NCBI GenBank assembly: GCA_041677345.1
Contig: JBAYQE010000001.1
Location: forward strand, 1 to 64,000
Direction: 5' to 3'
Length of the DNA stretch: 64,000 nt
Source of the DNA: JALOAT01 sp041677345
Lineage (GTDB): Bacteria > Pseudomonadota > Gammaproteobacteria > Thiohalomonadales > Thiohalomonadaceae
This document shows positions 35,495 to 47,037 of the stretch, in pieces (position 1 is the first letter of the stretch; every line of letters starts with the position of its first letter). Below the pieces are notes generated by a model that saw only the letters and a list, made by a program, of their open reading frames with translations, was not told the origin of the DNA and did no database searches. A program made the position numbers and the translations under genes.

Positions 35495-37026
35495 GCAACC
35501 TGTCCGCAGTGCTCGAGGACACCCCGCAGCCGGAACCGACCGGCCCGATGCCGGCCGGCGGCGTGCCGCGGCTCGGTTTCCAGTTCGCCAAGCGCCACGG
35601 CGTGTTTATCGGCGAGACGGAGGACGGACCCCGTGCGTATTACCGCCCGGGTGTAAGCCTGGAGGCGCTCAGCGAGGTGCGCCGCCACGCCGGCCGTTCA
35701 GTCGCCTTCGAGCAGGTGCCCGCCGAGCGCTTCGACGCCCTGCTGCGCCAAGCCTATGAGAACACTTCCACCGATGCCATGCAGATGATGGGCGATCTGG
35801 GCGAAGACCTGGATCTCGCCCACATCGCCCAGGCCATCGCCGAGCCTGAGGACCTGCTTGAAAGTGAGGATGATGCGCCCATCATCCGCCTCATCAATGC
35901 CCTGCTCACCGAGGCGGTGAAGGAGGGCGCCTCGGACATCCACATCGAGCCCTTCGAGGACCGCCTGGTGGTGCGCTTCCGTGTGGATGGCGTGCTGCGC
36001 GAGGTGCTGCAGCCGCAGAAAGCGCTGGCGCCGTTACTGGCCTCGCGTATCAAGGTCATGGCCAGGCTCGACATTGCCGAGAAGCGCCTGCCCCAGGACG
36101 GTCGTATCTCCCTGCGCGTGGCGGGGCGTGCCGTCGACGTACGCGTGTCCACCCTGCCTTCGGGCCACGGCGAACGTGTGGTGTTACGTCTGCTCGACAA
36201 GCAGGCGGGTCGCCTCGACCTGGTGCATCTGGGCATGGATCCGGCCACCCTGGCGCGCATGGAGCACCTCATCAGCCAGCCCCACGGCATCATCCTGGTG
36301 ACCGGTCCCACCGGTTCCGGCAAGACCACCACGCTCTATGCCGTGCTGTCGCGCCTGAACGACCGCAGCCGCAACATCATGACCGTCGAGGACCCCATCG
36401 AATACTTCCTCGACGGCGTCGGCCAGACCCAGGTCAATGCCAAGGTGGACATGAGCTTCGCGCGCGGCCTGCGCGCCATCCTGCGCCAGGACCCGGACGT
36501 GGTGATGGTGGGTGAAATCCGCGACCTGGAGACCGTGGAGATCGCCATCCAGTCCAGTCTTACGGGTCACCTGGTACTTTCCACCCTGCATACCAACACT
36601 GCCATCGGCGCCGTTACCCGCCTGCGCGACATGGGCGTGGAGCCATTCCTGCTCTCGTCCAGCCTGCTGGGCGTGCTGGCGCAACGGCTGGTACGCATCC
36701 TGTGTGACCACTGCAAGCGTCCCTACACGGCCTCGGCCAACGACTGCGAACTGCTGGGCGTGCCGGCCGCGAGTGCGCCCACCCTCTACGCGCCGGTGGG
36801 TTGTCCGCACTGCAAGGGCCTGGGCTATCGCGGACGCACCGGCATCTACGAACTGTTCCCGCTGGACGACACCCTGCGTGACATGATCCACGACGGCGCC
36901 AGCGAGGCGGAACTGGAGGCCCAGGTGCGCCCGATTGCACCGGGCATCCGCAGCGACGGCATGCGCCGCGTGTTGGCCGGTCACACTGCACTTGCGGAAG
37001 TGCTGCGGGTCACCCATGAAAGCTGA
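35491..37026 (+). CDS. gspE: Type II secretion ATPase GspE
   Basis: GspE is the cytoplasmic ATPase that drives pseudopilus assembly. The 511-residue product has an N-terminal GspL-binding domain, Walker A GPTGSGKT (272-279), MTVEDPIEY, VMVGEIRDLETVEIA, the HTN motif and the zinc cysteines CDHC and CPHC. It is clearly a paralogue of PilB in this window but lies inside the gsp operon. Confidence 0.97.
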   Translation: MSNLSAVLEDTPQPEPTGPMPAGGVPRLGFQFAKRHGVFIGETEDGPRAYYRPGVSLEALSEVRRHAGRSVAFEQVPAERFDALLRQAYENTSTDAMQMMGDLGEDLDLAHIAQAIAEPEDLLESEDDAPIIRLINALLTEAVKEGASDIHIEPFEDRLVVRFRVDGVLREVLQPQKALAPLLASRIKVMARLDIAEKRLPQDGRISLRVAGRAVDVRVSTLPSGHGERVVLRLLDKQAGRLDLVHLGMDPATLARMEHLISQPHGIILVTGPTGSGKTTTLYAVLSRLNDRSRNIMTVEDPIEYFLDGVGQTQVNAKVDMSFARGLRAILRQDPDVVMVGEIRDLETVEIAIQSSLTGHLVLSTLHTNTAIGAVTRLRDMGVEPFLLSSSLLGVLAQRLVRILCDHCKRPYTASANDCELLGVPAASAPTLYAPVGCPHCKGLGYRGRTGIYELFPLDDTLRDMIHDGASEAELEAQVRPIAPGIRSDGMRRVLAGHTALAEVLRVTHES

Positions 37027-37128
37027 GCGCGACGTGAAGCGTGAAATGACAGTCACTGCGCGCTCCCCGGTGGGTGCAGCGTGTTACCCGCCCCGTCCTG
37101 CCCACCCATCAGCACGTATGCGTTAGTC

Positions 37129-38346
37129 ATGGGCGCCTTCGAATATACCGCGCTGGATACGCGCGGCCGCGAAAACAAGGGCGTGATGGAGGGCGATACC
37201 GCCCGCCAGGTGCGCCAGCAGCTGCGTGAGCAGGGCATGGTGCCGCTGGCCGTGCAGGCGGTGGTGGAGCGCGAGAGCCGAAGGACCGGCGGCAGCTTCG
37301 CGTCACGTCGTGGTATCAGCGCCACCGACCTCGCACTCATTACACGCCAGTTGGCCACCCTGGTGCGCTCCGGCCTGCCGCTGGAGGAGTCGTTGCGTAC
37401 CGTGTCGCGCCAGACCGAAAAGGCGCGCATCAAGAGCATGATCCTGGCAGTGCGCTCGCGTGTCACCGAGGGTCACCCGTTGGCCACCGGCCTGGGCGAA
37501 TTTCCGCGCGCCTTTCCCGAGCTCTATCGCGCCACGGTAGCCGCCGGTGAGCAGTCGGGCCACCTGGACGCGGTGCTGGAGCGCCTCGCGGATTACACCG
37601 AAAAGCGTCAGCAGCTGCGTCAGAAGATCCAGCTGGCCATGTTCTACCCGGCCCTGCTCACGCTCATGGCCATCGCCGTGACCGTGGGTCTGCTCACCTA
37701 TGTGGTGCCCGAGGTGGTGCAGGTGTTCGAGGGCATCGGCCAGGAGCTGCCGTGGCTTACGCGTACGCTCATCGCCGCCAGCGATTTCCTGCGTGACTAC
37801 GGCCTGTACCTGCTGCTGGGCATCGTGGCCGCCACCGTGGGCTTCAACCGCGTCCTGCGCGTCGAGGCCCATCGCTGGCGCTTTCATGCGATGCTGCACC
37901 GGCTGCCCCTCGTTGCCAGGCTCATGCGTGGCATGAACACGGCACGCTTCGCGCGCACCCTGAGCATCCTCGCCGCCAGTGGCGTACCGGTGCTGGAGGC
38001 CATGCGTATTGCCGCCCAGGTCCTCTCAAGCCTGCCCATGCGCGCCTCGGTGGAGGATGCCACGGCGCGTGTGCGCGAGGGCAGCAGCCTGTTTGTGGCC
38101 CTGGACAAGGGCGGCTATTTCCCGCCCATGACCCTGCACCTCATCGCCTCGGGCGAGTCGAGCGGCAAACTCGAGGAGATGCTGGAGCGCGCCGCAGAGA
38201 ACCAGGAGCGCGAACTGGAAACCACCATCGCCGCCATCATGGGCTTGTTCGAGCCGCTGCTCATCCTTGCCATGGGTGGCATGGTGCTGGTAATCGTGCT
38301 GGCCATACTGCTGCCCATCTTCGACCTGAACCAGCTCGTGAAGTGA
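37129..38346 (+). CDS. gspF: Type II secretion inner-membrane protein GspF
   Basis: GspF is the platform protein paralogous to PilC. The 405-residue product begins MGAFEYTALDTRGRENKGVMEG, a typical GspF start. It has two T2SF domains (LITRQLATLVRSGLPLEESLR and FARTLSILAASGVPVLEAMR) and three membrane segments. The ATG at 37129 gives the family N-terminus. The 102-nt gap after gspE has no recognisable feature. Confidence 0.95.
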   Translation: MGAFEYTALDTRGRENKGVMEGDTARQVRQQLREQGMVPLAVQAVVERESRRTGGSFASRRGISATDLALITRQLATLVRSGLPLEESLRTVSRQTEKARIKSMILAVRSRVTEGHPLATGLGEFPRAFPELYRATVAAGEQSGHLDAVLERLADYTEKRQQLRQKIQLAMFYPALLTLMAIAVTVGLLTYVVPEVVQVFEGIGQELPWLTRTLIAASDFLRDYGLYLLLGIVAATVGFNRVLRVEAHRWRFHAMLHRLPLVARLMRGMNTARFARTLSILAASGVPVLEAMRIAAQVLSSLPMRASVEDATARVREGSSLFVALDKGGYFPPMTLHLIASGESSGKLEEMLERAAENQERELETTIAAIMGLFEPLLILAMGGMVLVIVLAILLPIFDLNQLVK

Positions 38347-38464
38347 CGCACGCAGCGGTTCCAGGGGACAAGACAGGCACGACAGGCATGGCGATAATCG
38401 GCCCCGTCCCGCTGTACGCAAGGACAGGACCTGTTGAGTGAAAAACCGATACACGGGAAGCGAA

Positions 38465-38911
38465 ATGAAGACGACCTTGCATACGCGCCGCGCCAGCCGT
38501 GGCTTCACGCTCATCGAGATCATGGTGGTAGTGGTCATCCTCGGCATCCTCGCCGCCATCGTGGTGCCCAAGGTGATGGACCGTCCCGATACGGCACGCA
38601 TCACCAAGGTGAAGCAGGACATCCGCGCCCTGGAAAGCGCCCTCAACCTCTACCGGCTCGACAATTACCTGTACCCGAGCACGGATCAGGGGCTGATGGC
38701 ACTGGTGGAGCGGCCCAGCGGCAGCCCCGAGGCACGCAACTGGAAGACAGGCGGCTATGTGGATCGCCTGCCCAAAGACCCGTGGGGTAACGACTACCAG
38801 TATCTGAGCCCCGGCACGCGCGGCGAAATCGACATCTTCTCCCTGGGCGCCGACGGCCGTCCCGGCGGCGAGGGTGTGGCCGCCGATATCGGCAGCTGGA
38901 ACCTGGAGTAA
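38465..38911 (+). CDS. gspG: Major pseudopilin GspG
   Basis: GspG is the main subunit of the T2SS pseudopilus. The 148-residue precursor has the prepilin cleavage site in ASRG/FTLIEIMV with Glu at +5, the hydrophobic stalk, and the GspG-specific C-terminal DPWGNDYQYLSPG and FSLGADGRPGGEG calcium-site region. The ATG at 38465 follows GGGAAG. The GTG at 38438 is a weaker alternative. GATAAT at 38393-38398, in the 118-nt gap after gspF, could be an internal -10, but no convincing -35 accompanies it. Confidence 0.96.
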   Translation: MKTTLHTRRASRGFTLIEIMVVVVILGILAAIVVPKVMDRPDTARITKVKQDIRALESALNLYRLDNYLYPSTDQGLMALVERPSGSPEARNWKTGGYVDRLPKDPWGNDYQYLSPGTRGEIDIFSLGADGRPGGEGVAADIGSWNLE

Positions 38912-38916
38912 GTCCC

Positions 38917-39426
38917 ATGGGGCGCCCGGCCGCCCGGCACGCCGGCTTCACCCTCATCGAACTGCTGGTGGTGCTGGTGCTCATCGGCATCGTTACCAGC
39001 ATCGCCGTGCTGTCGGTGGGCAGCAGTGGTGAGGGTGAGGTGGAACTGGAGGCCCGCCGCCTGGCCGCGCTCATGGCGCTGGCGAATGAGGAAGCGGTGC
39101 TCAAGTCGCGTGAAATGGGCGTGGCCTTCACCGTTGACGGCTACCAGTTTCTCGCCCTGGGTGACGACAACGTGTGGGTGGCGCTGAACGACGACACCTT
39201 CCGCCCCCGCACCCTGCCCACCGGCTTTTCTCTCAAGCTGTCCATGGACGGCCTGCCCGTGGACATCAGCAAACCCAAGGAGGTGCCGGAGCCCCATGTG
39301 TACCTGCTCTCCGACGGCGAACGTACGGCCTTCGAGGTGGACCTGGGCGTGATCGACGGCGTGCGCTATCGGGTGATGGGGCCTGCGCTCGGCGATCTGC
39401 AGGTAAGCACAGCGGAGCGGCCATGA
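38917..39426 (+). CDS. gspH: Minor pseudopilin GspH
   Basis: This minor pseudopilin forms part of the pseudopilus tip complex. The 169-residue precursor has a basic leader and the cleavage site HAG/FTLIELLVV, followed by a hydrophobic helix and a beta domain (GVAFTVDGYQFLAL). Order (between gspG and gspI) and size agree with GspH. It overlaps gspI by 4 nt. Confidence 0.93.
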   Translation: MGRPAARHAGFTLIELLVVLVLIGIVTSIAVLSVGSSGEGEVELEARRLAALMALANEEAVLKSREMGVAFTVDGYQFLALGDDNVWVALNDDTFRPRTLPTGFSLKLSMDGLPVDISKPKEVPEPHVYLLSDGERTAFEVDLGVIDGVRYRVMGPALGDLQVSTAERP

Positions 39427-39788
39427 AGCGCCAGCGCGGATTCACTCTGCTGGAGGTGCTGGTGGCACTGGCCATCGTGGCGATTGCCCTTGGTGCGCTG
39501 CTGAAGACGGGTGCGGGCAACTCGGCCAATGCGGTGTACCTGCGTGACAAGACCCTCGCCCACTGGGTGGCCATGAACAAAGTCACCGAATTCCAGCTCG
39601 AACCGGGTTGGCCTGCCACCGGCACCACCCGCGGCAAAGCGGATATGGCGGGCCGCGAATGGCATTGGACCGCCAAGGTATCGGAGACCTTCGACGCCAA
39701 TGTGCGCCGCCTGGATGTGGAGGTGCGCACCGGCCGGGACCGTGATGCGGCGCTCGACGTGGTGAGTGCCTTCCTGCCAAAGCCATGA
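39423..39788 (+). CDS. gspI: Minor pseudopilin GspI
   Basis: GspI initiates the tip complex with GspJ and GspK. The 121-residue precursor has the cleavage site RQRG/FTLLEVLVAL and the GspI-like ATG/AMNKVTEFQLEPGWP and GREWHW region. The start at 39423 overlaps gspH by 4 nt, and the stop overlaps gspJ by 4 nt. Confidence 0.94.
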   Translation: MKRQRGFTLLEVLVALAIVAIALGALLKTGAGNSANAVYLRDKTLAHWVAMNKVTEFQLEPGWPATGTTRGKADMAGREWHWTAKVSETFDANVRRLDVEVRTGRDRDAALDVVSAFLPKP

Positions 39789-40429
39789 ACCTGCGCACGA
39801 ACCCCGATGGTCGGCGCTGTGCCGGCTTCACGTTACTGGAAATGCTGGTCGCTTCGGCGGTGTTCGCCATTCTGGCAGCGGCGGCCTACGGTGGTCTCAA
39901 TGCCATCCTCCAGGCACGCGGCGAGACCGAGCGCCAGGCGGCGCGCCTGGCCGAGTTGCAGTCCGCCATGACCTTGCTGTCGCGTGACCTCACGCAACTG
40001 GCGCCGCGCGAGGTGCGCAGCGAATATGGCGACCGACTGCCCGCCATCAGCGGTGGCCCGCGCTCGGCACTGCCCCTGGAGCTCACCCGTGCGGGCTGGC
40101 GCAACCCTGCAGGGCATGCGCGCAGCACCCTGCAACGGGTTGGCTATGTGCTGGACGACGACGTGCTGGTACGCCACAACTGGCGTGTGCTGGACCGCGC
40201 CCAGGACAGCGCCGCCTACCCCTTGCGCGTGCTCACGAGGGTGCGGCATTTCCAGGTGCGTTTTCTCACCGCCAACCGCGAATGGACGGAGGACTGGCCA
40301 CCCGACACCAATGTGCAGGCACCGGCGGCGGCCCCGGCACCGGCACCGCATCCCCTGGCCGTGGAGATCCGCCTGGAACTCGAAGACCTCGGCGAACTCA
40401 CGCGCGTGTTCCGTGTGCCCGGAGGCTGA
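39785..40429 (+). CDS. gspJ: Minor pseudopilin GspJ
   Basis: GspJ is a minor pseudopilin of the tip complex. The 214-residue precursor has the cleavage site RCAG/FTLLEMLVA and the GspJ features LSRDLTQLAPREVR, RVGYVLDDDVLVR and FRVPGG at the end. A short Pro/Ala-rich stretch (APAAAPAPAPHP) lies near 179-190. It is followed by a featureless 92-nt gap before gspK, the only gap in the pseudopilin block. Confidence 0.93.
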   Translation: MNLRTNPDGRRCAGFTLLEMLVASAVFAILAAAAYGGLNAILQARGETERQAARLAELQSAMTLLSRDLTQLAPREVRSEYGDRLPAISGGPRSALPLELTRAGWRNPAGHARSTLQRVGYVLDDDVLVRHNWRVLDRAQDSAAYPLRVLTRVRHFQVRFLTANREWTEDWPPDTNVQAPAAAPAPAPHPLAVEIRLELEDLGELTRVFRVPGG

Positions 40430-40521
40430 ACACGTGTTTTTGGTCAGGAGGTGTTTCGTGTACGCAGAGGGAAGTCACGGGTACGTGCAAGACGGCGGTG
40501 GGACTGGGACAGGTGCGTAGG

Positions 40522-41460
40522 ATGTCCGGGTCACTCTTCCGTCAGCACGGCGTGGCACTCATCACCGCTCTGCTCGTCGTGGCGCTGGCCACCACGGCGG
40601 CGGTGGCCATGACCTCACGCCAGTTCCTGGACATCCGCCGCGCCGCCAACGTGCTGGAATACGACCAGGCCATGCTGTATGTGGTCGGTATCGAGGCTTG
40701 GGCCGGGCAGATCCTGCGCAAGGACGCCCAGGAAAGCCAAGTGGACAATCTGGACGAGGATTGGGCCACACAGCTGCCGCCCATCCCGGTGGATGGTGGA
40801 CAACTGGCCGGTGCCGCCGAGGACATGCAGGGCCGTTTCAACCTGAACTCACTGTTGGCCGCCGACGGTGCCACCGATGAAGTGGCCCTGGAGCGCTTCC
40901 GCCGCCTGTTGGCCAGCCTGGAACTGGAGCCGGAACTGGCGGACCGGTTGGCGGACTGGCTGGACGCGGATGACGAGACCCGTCTGGGCGGGGCGGAGGA
41001 CGTGGAATATCTGGGCCTCGAACTGCCATACCGTGCCGGCAACACGCTTCTGACAAGTCCCAGCGAACTCGCGCTGCTGCTTGGCGTCACACCGGAGGTG
41101 ATGGCGAAACTCGCCCCTTACGTGGCCGCCTTGCCGCGCGATGCCGCACTCAATGTCAACACCATCGCCGCGGACAAGCCGCAACTGGTGATGGCGCTGG
41201 CGCCGGACGTCACCGCCACCGAGGCGGGGCAAGTGCTGGAAGCGCGCGGCACCGAGGGTTTCACCTCGGTGCAGGAATTCCTGCAACAGCCTGCCTTCGC
41301 CGGCCGCAACGTACCGGCGCAAGGCCTCGCGGTGGCGAGCAACTATTTTATGGTAACGTCGCACGTCCAGTTTGGACGGTCCGTTTTCACCACCCACAGC
41401 CTGCTGCACCGCAGCGCGGACGGTGCCCGCACGCTGATGCGGTCCCAGGGAACGCTTTGA
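40522..41460 (+). CDS. gspK: Type II secretion tip pseudopilin GspK
   Basis: GspK caps the pseudopilus. The 312-residue product has the GspK-type leader HG/VALITALLVVALATTAAV, which lacks Glu at +5 as is usual for this subunit. It also has the RQFLDIRRAANV segment, a DMQGRFNLNSL motif, and two helix-hairpin-helix-like domains (ADWLDADDETR; VNTIAADKPQLV). The ATG at 40522 is chosen because the mature-like N-terminus begins there. Confidence 0.93.
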   Translation: MSGSLFRQHGVALITALLVVALATTAAVAMTSRQFLDIRRAANVLEYDQAMLYVVGIEAWAGQILRKDAQESQVDNLDEDWATQLPPIPVDGGQLAGAAEDMQGRFNLNSLLAADGATDEVALERFRRLLASLELEPELADRLADWLDADDETRLGGAEDVEYLGLELPYRAGNTLLTSPSELALLLGVTPEVMAKLAPYVAALPRDAALNVNTIAADKPQLVMALAPDVTATEAGQVLEARGTEGFTSVQEFLQQPAFAGRNVPAQGLAVASNYFMVTSHVQFGRSVFTTHSLLHRSADGARTLMRSQGTL

Positions 41461-41462
41461 AC

Positions 41463-42671
41463 ATGGCAGGAACCATCTATATCCGGTTGGAAGAGCATGA
41501 GGCCGCCTGGTTGGTCCATGGTGTGGACGGCTTGGGTCGCGAGCAGCGCGGCAGCCTGGAGGACGCGGCCCGTGCGAGCGCCGGCCTGCGTGTCCTGGTG
41601 CTCGCCCCCACCGCACACCTGTTGTTGACACATACCACGCTCCCCTTGCAGAACCGGCACAAGCTGCGCCTCGCCGTACCCTATGCCATCGAGGACCAGC
41701 TCAGCGACGACGTGGAGAATCTGCACTTCGCACTGGGCATGCGCCAGGAGGGGGGGGCTGTGCCGGTGGCGGTCATGGCGCGAGCGCGCCTGCAGGCGTG
41801 GCTCGCCGGGTTGGCGGCTGCCGGGTTGCAGGCCAATGCCCTGGTCCCGGACGCGCTGGCGCTGCCCCTTGCCCCGGCGGAATGGAGTCTGCTGCTCGGT
41901 CATGAGGGCGTGTTGCTGCGCACCGGCCACGCCCGCGGCCTCGCCCTGGAGCTGAACGACATCGACATGCTGCTGGACATCGCTCTGCAGCAGGCTGGGG
42001 AGGACCGCCCGACCCGCCTGCGGGTGTTCGATGCGCGTGGTGATGGCAGCGTCGAACGCGCCGCCCGGGCTGCCGAGGTACATGGCGTGGCGGTGAGCGT
42101 GGAGACCTGTCCCCACGGCGAACTCGGCCTGCTGGCACGCCAGCTCAGCGGGCCGCTGCCCCTCGACCTGCTGCAGGGTGAATTCAGCCGCCGCGAGCAA
42201 CTGGGCAAGCTGTGGCGTCCCTGGCGCAGCGCCGCGGCATTGCTGGGCGCGGCCCTGGCGCTCCAGGTGGGCATGGCCACTTATGACCATGTGCAGCTCA
42301 GCCGCGAGGCGGAGCACTTGTCGCAACGCATCGAAGAGGTGTACCGCCGTGCCTTCCCTGATGCGCGCAACGTGGTGGACCCGCGCAAACAGATGGAAGA
42401 CCGCCTTGCCGCACTGCGCGGTGGCGGGGGCGATGGCTTCACCACCCTGCTGGCAGGTGCCGCGCCCATGGTCAACGCAGCCGGTGCCGAGGTGGCCGGC
42501 CTGCGTTACAAGGACGGTGTGCTCGACATGGATCTGCATCTGGCCGACCTGCAGCGCCTCGACAAGCTCAAGCAGGACCTGGCCGGCAAGGGGCTCGGCG
42601 TGGACATCCAGACTGCAAGCTCGCGCGCCGGCAAGGTGGAGGCGCGCCTGCAAATCCGGGAGGCAAGGTGA
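41463..42671 (+). CDS. gspL: Type II secretion system protein GspL
   Basis: GspL binds the ATPase GspE in the cytoplasm and GspM in the membrane. The product (402 residues) has an actin-like cytoplasmic domain (about 1-240), one membrane segment near 258-275 (AALLGAALALQVGMATY) and a periplasmic ferredoxin-like domain. The ATG at 41463 is preferred. An in-frame TTG at 41457 overlaps the gspK stop (TTGA) and could equally be used. Confidence 0.92.
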   Translation: MAGTIYIRLEEHEAAWLVHGVDGLGREQRGSLEDAARASAGLRVLVLAPTAHLLLTHTTLPLQNRHKLRLAVPYAIEDQLSDDVENLHFALGMRQEGGAVPVAVMARARLQAWLAGLAAAGLQANALVPDALALPLAPAEWSLLLGHEGVLLRTGHARGLALELNDIDMLLDIALQQAGEDRPTRLRVFDARGDGSVERAARAAEVHGVAVSVETCPHGELGLLARQLSGPLPLDLLQGEFSRREQLGKLWRPWRSAAALLGAALALQVGMATYDHVQLSREAEHLSQRIEEVYRRAFPDARNVVDPRKQMEDRLAALRGGGGDGFTTLLAGAAPMVNAAGAEVAGLRYKDGVLDMDLHLADLQRLDKLKQDLAGKGLGVDIQTASSRAGKVEARLQIREAR

Positions 42672-43162
42672 TCGAAGGCCTCAGACACTATTGGGAACAA
42701 CTGCAGGTGCGGGAACGCCGCATCGTGCTCGCCGGCGCCGTGGTCTTGCTGCTCATGGGGCTCTATGTGTTGGTGTGGGAACCGTTGGTGGACGGTCGTG
42801 CCCGGCTCGCACGGGAGGTCGCCGAACAGCGCGCGCTGCTCGGCTGGATGGAGCAATCCGCCCGCGAGGTACAGGCCCTGCGCGGCAGCAGTGCGCCAAG
42901 GCGCAACAGCGGCCAATCCCTCATGGCCGTGGTAGACCGTACCGCCCGCGCCGAAGGTTTGGCGGATGTGCTGGAGCGCGTGCAACCCGATGGCGAGAAG
43001 GCGGTGCGCGTATGGCTTAGCCAGGCCCCCTTCGACCAGAGCCTGCGCTGGCTGGACAAGCTCATGGCCAGCCAGGGCGTGCGTGTCACCGGGTTGGTGG
43101 TCGAGCGTGGTGATGTAGCCGGCAAGGCCGATTTGCGCATCACCCTGGAGGGCGGCGCATGA
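42668..43162 (+). CDS. gspM: Type II secretion system protein GspM
   Basis: GspM stabilises GspL in the inner membrane. The 164-residue product has a short cytoplasmic start (HYWEQLQVRERRIVL), one membrane segment (about 19-37) and a periplasmic circular-ferredoxin-like domain. The start is a GTG at 42668 overlapping gspL by 4 nt. Assigned by topology, size and order, since sequence conservation is low. Confidence 0.9.
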   Translation: MIEGLRHYWEQLQVRERRIVLAGAVVLLLMGLYVLVWEPLVDGRARLAREVAEQRALLGWMEQSAREVQALRGSSAPRRNSGQSLMAVVDRTARAEGLADVLERVQPDGEKAVRVWLSQAPFDQSLRWLDKLMASQGVRVTGLVVERGDVAGKADLRITLEGGA

Positions 43163-43923
43163 AACGCGTGATGCTGTGGGTGGCGGGCGGCCTGGCCGTA
43201 TACCTGCTGGCGTTGGTGGCGACCGTGCCGGCTGCCCAGGTGTTGCCGCGTGCGGTGCCGCTGCTCGAATCCCGGGGTGTACGCCTGGCGGCGAGCGGCA
43301 TCGAAGGCAGCCTGTGGTCAGGGCGGATGGCCCGCGTGGCCGTGAACGGGATCGCCCTGGGTGAGAGTGAATGGTCACTGAGTCCGTGGCGGTTGCTGCT
43401 GGGCGAGGCGGGCTTCGGTTTCAGCGTGACACCCCAGGGTGGTTATCTGACAGGTGACGTGCGGCTCTCCGATGAGCGCCTCATGCTGTCCGGGGTCGGG
43501 GGTGAACTCCCGGCCTCGACCTTGGTGGCCAGCCTGCCGCGCCTGCCCATGCCCGTGGAGGTGGAAGGTTCAGTCACGGTAGAGGTGAACACCCTCGATT
43601 GGGCGGCGGGTAAGCTGGACGCGGCGGAGGGCGTCATCGTCTGGCGCCAAGCCACGGTTTTGACACCCATGCCCATGCGCCTTGGCGACCTGAAGATGGA
43701 ACTGGTGCCCGGCCCCAACGGCACCCTGCTTGGCAAGCTCTCTGACGGCGGTGGCCCACTGGGCGTCAAGGGCGACGTCACCTTAAGCCCCGGCGGCTAT
43801 CGCCTCAACGCCGTCCTCACCCCCCGCGCCGACACCGATCCGGCCCTGGCCCAGACCCTCACCCTGCTGGGCCGCCCCGACAACCAGGGCGGCTACCGCC
43901 TCACCTGGGCTGGCAGGCTATGA
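43159..43923 (+). CDS. gspN: Type II secretion system protein GspN
   Basis: GspN is an accessory protein present only in some T2SS operons. The 254-residue product has an N-terminal membrane segment (about 5-24) and a beta-rich domain with the typical GIEGSLWSGRMARVAVNG and LGLLGRPDNQGGYRLTW-like ending. It overlaps gspM by 4 nt and closes the operon. A repeat element starts 11 nt after its stop. Confidence 0.92.
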   Translation: MKRVMLWVAGGLAVYLLALVATVPAAQVLPRAVPLLESRGVRLAASGIEGSLWSGRMARVAVNGIALGESEWSLSPWRLLLGEAGFGFSVTPQGGYLTGDVRLSDERLMLSGVGGELPASTLVASLPRLPMPVEVEGSVTVEVNTLDWAAGKLDAAEGVIVWRQATVLTPMPMRLGDLKMELVPGPNGTLLGKLSDGGGPLGVKGDVTLSPGGYRLNAVLTPRADTDPALAQTLTLLGRPDNQGGYRLTWAGRL

Positions 43924-43934
43924 AGGATTCGAAG

Positions 43935-44056
43935 GGACCAGTGGGGTCAGGACCAGTGGGGTCAGAGTAAATTGGTCCTGCGCGCTCGCGCAGTTTCGCG
44001 GTTTCAAATGACTCCGACCCCATTGGTTCATTGGTTCTGCTGACCCCATTGGTTCC
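43935..44056. repeat. Repeat element D1 (CCAATGGGGTCAGAGTAAATT family)
   Basis: The left side has two tandem GGACCAGTGGGGTCA units followed by GAGTAAATTGGTCC. The right side has GACCCCATTGGTTCATTGG and GACCCCATTGGTTCC, which are inverted copies of the left units. It fills the whole gap between the convergent gspN and pilR genes and touches the pilR stop codon. A second member is at 55344-55469. Confidence 0.8.
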
Positions 44057-45385
44057 TAATCCAGCCCGAGCTTCTTGAGCCGGTAGCGCAGCGCGCGGAA
44101 GGAGATGCCGAGTAGGCGGGCGGCGGCGGTTTTGTTGTTGCCGGTCTGTTCCAGCGCCTTGCGGATCGCTTCCTTCTCTCGCTCTGAAACGTAGTCGTCG
44201 AGGCTGGCACCGTTGCCGGGCTCGCCGCGTCCGTAGCGGTGTGTGGGCAGGCCCAGTTCGGCAGGGGTGATCACGTCACCCTCGCAAAGGGTGACGGCGC
44301 GTTCCAGCACGTTTTCCAGTTCGCGTACGTTGCCGGGAAAGGGGTAATCGAGCAGGGCGTCCACGGCCTCGTCCGAGAGTCGCGGCATGGGACTGCCGAG
44401 CTGCCGACCCAGGCGGACGAGGATGTGCTCCACCAGCGCCGGGATGTCCTCCGGCCGCTCGCGCAGGGGCGGAACCTGCAGCTCGATGACGTTGATGCGA
44501 TAGTACAGGTCTTCGCGGAAGTGGCCCTCATGCACCAGTTCCGCCAGGTCCTTGTGGGTAGCGGAGAGGATGCGCACGTCCACGTGGGCCTCACGCTGAG
44601 CACCGATGGGTCGCACGGCTTTTTCCTGGATGGCGCGCAGCAGCTTCACCTGCATGTGCAGGGGCAGGTCGGCCACCTCGTCCAGGAACAGGGTGCCGCC
44701 GTTGGCGGCCTGGAACAGCCCGTCCTTGTCGGCCCCGGCACCCGTGAAGCTGCCCCTCTTGTGGCCGAACAGTTCGCTCTCCATCAGTTCCGCGGGAATG
44801 GCGCCGCAGTTGACCGGGACGAAAGGCCGGTCGGCCCGTGGCCCTTGGGCGTGGATGAGCCGCGCCACCAGTTCCTTGCCTGTGCCCGATTCACCGCTGA
44901 TGTACACCGGTGCCTGGCTGCGTGCCAGCTTGGCGATGGTGGTGCGTATGGCCTGCATGGCCGGTGACTGGCCCAGCAGGCTGAGGGAGGGACCCTCTGT
45001 CGGTACGGGGCGGCCGTTCTCCGCCAGGCGCAGCGCGGTCTTCACCAGGTCGCGCAACACCTGCAGTTCCACCGGTTTGGATACGAAATCGAAGGCTCCC
45101 GCCTTGAGGGCCTCCACGGCCGATTCCATGCTGCCGTGGGCGGTGATCACAGCAATGGGCATGCCAGGGCGGTGCTTCTGTGCGTGGCGCACCAGGTCGA
45201 TGCCATTGCCGTCCGGCAGGCGCATGTCCGTGAGGCAGAGGTCGAAGGGCTGGGCTTCGAGCAATTGCCGGCCGCTTTCCAGATCGGCGGCGGATTCCGT
45301 GTCGATGCCCATGCGCAGCAGTGTGAGTTCCAGCAGCTCGCGGATATCGGGCTCGTCGTCGACGATGAGGGCCAGATGTTTCTTG

Positions 45386-45393
<8 letters not shown>
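44056..45393 (-). CDS. pilR: Sigma54-dependent response regulator PilR
   Basis: PilR is the NtrC-family partner of PilS and activates pilin transcription. The 445-residue product has a receiver domain (phosphoacceptor D56 in CLTDMRLPDG, K in VSKPVE), an AAA+ domain with GESGTGKE, the sigma54-contacting loop as GSFTGA and FREDLYYRINV, and a C-terminal Fis-type helix-turn-helix (NNKTAAARLLGISFRALRYR). It overlaps pilS by 8 nt. Its usual target, pilA, is not in this window. Confidence 0.94.
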
Positions 45394-47026
<1,633 letters not shown>

Positions 47027-47037
47027 GGCGACGCGAT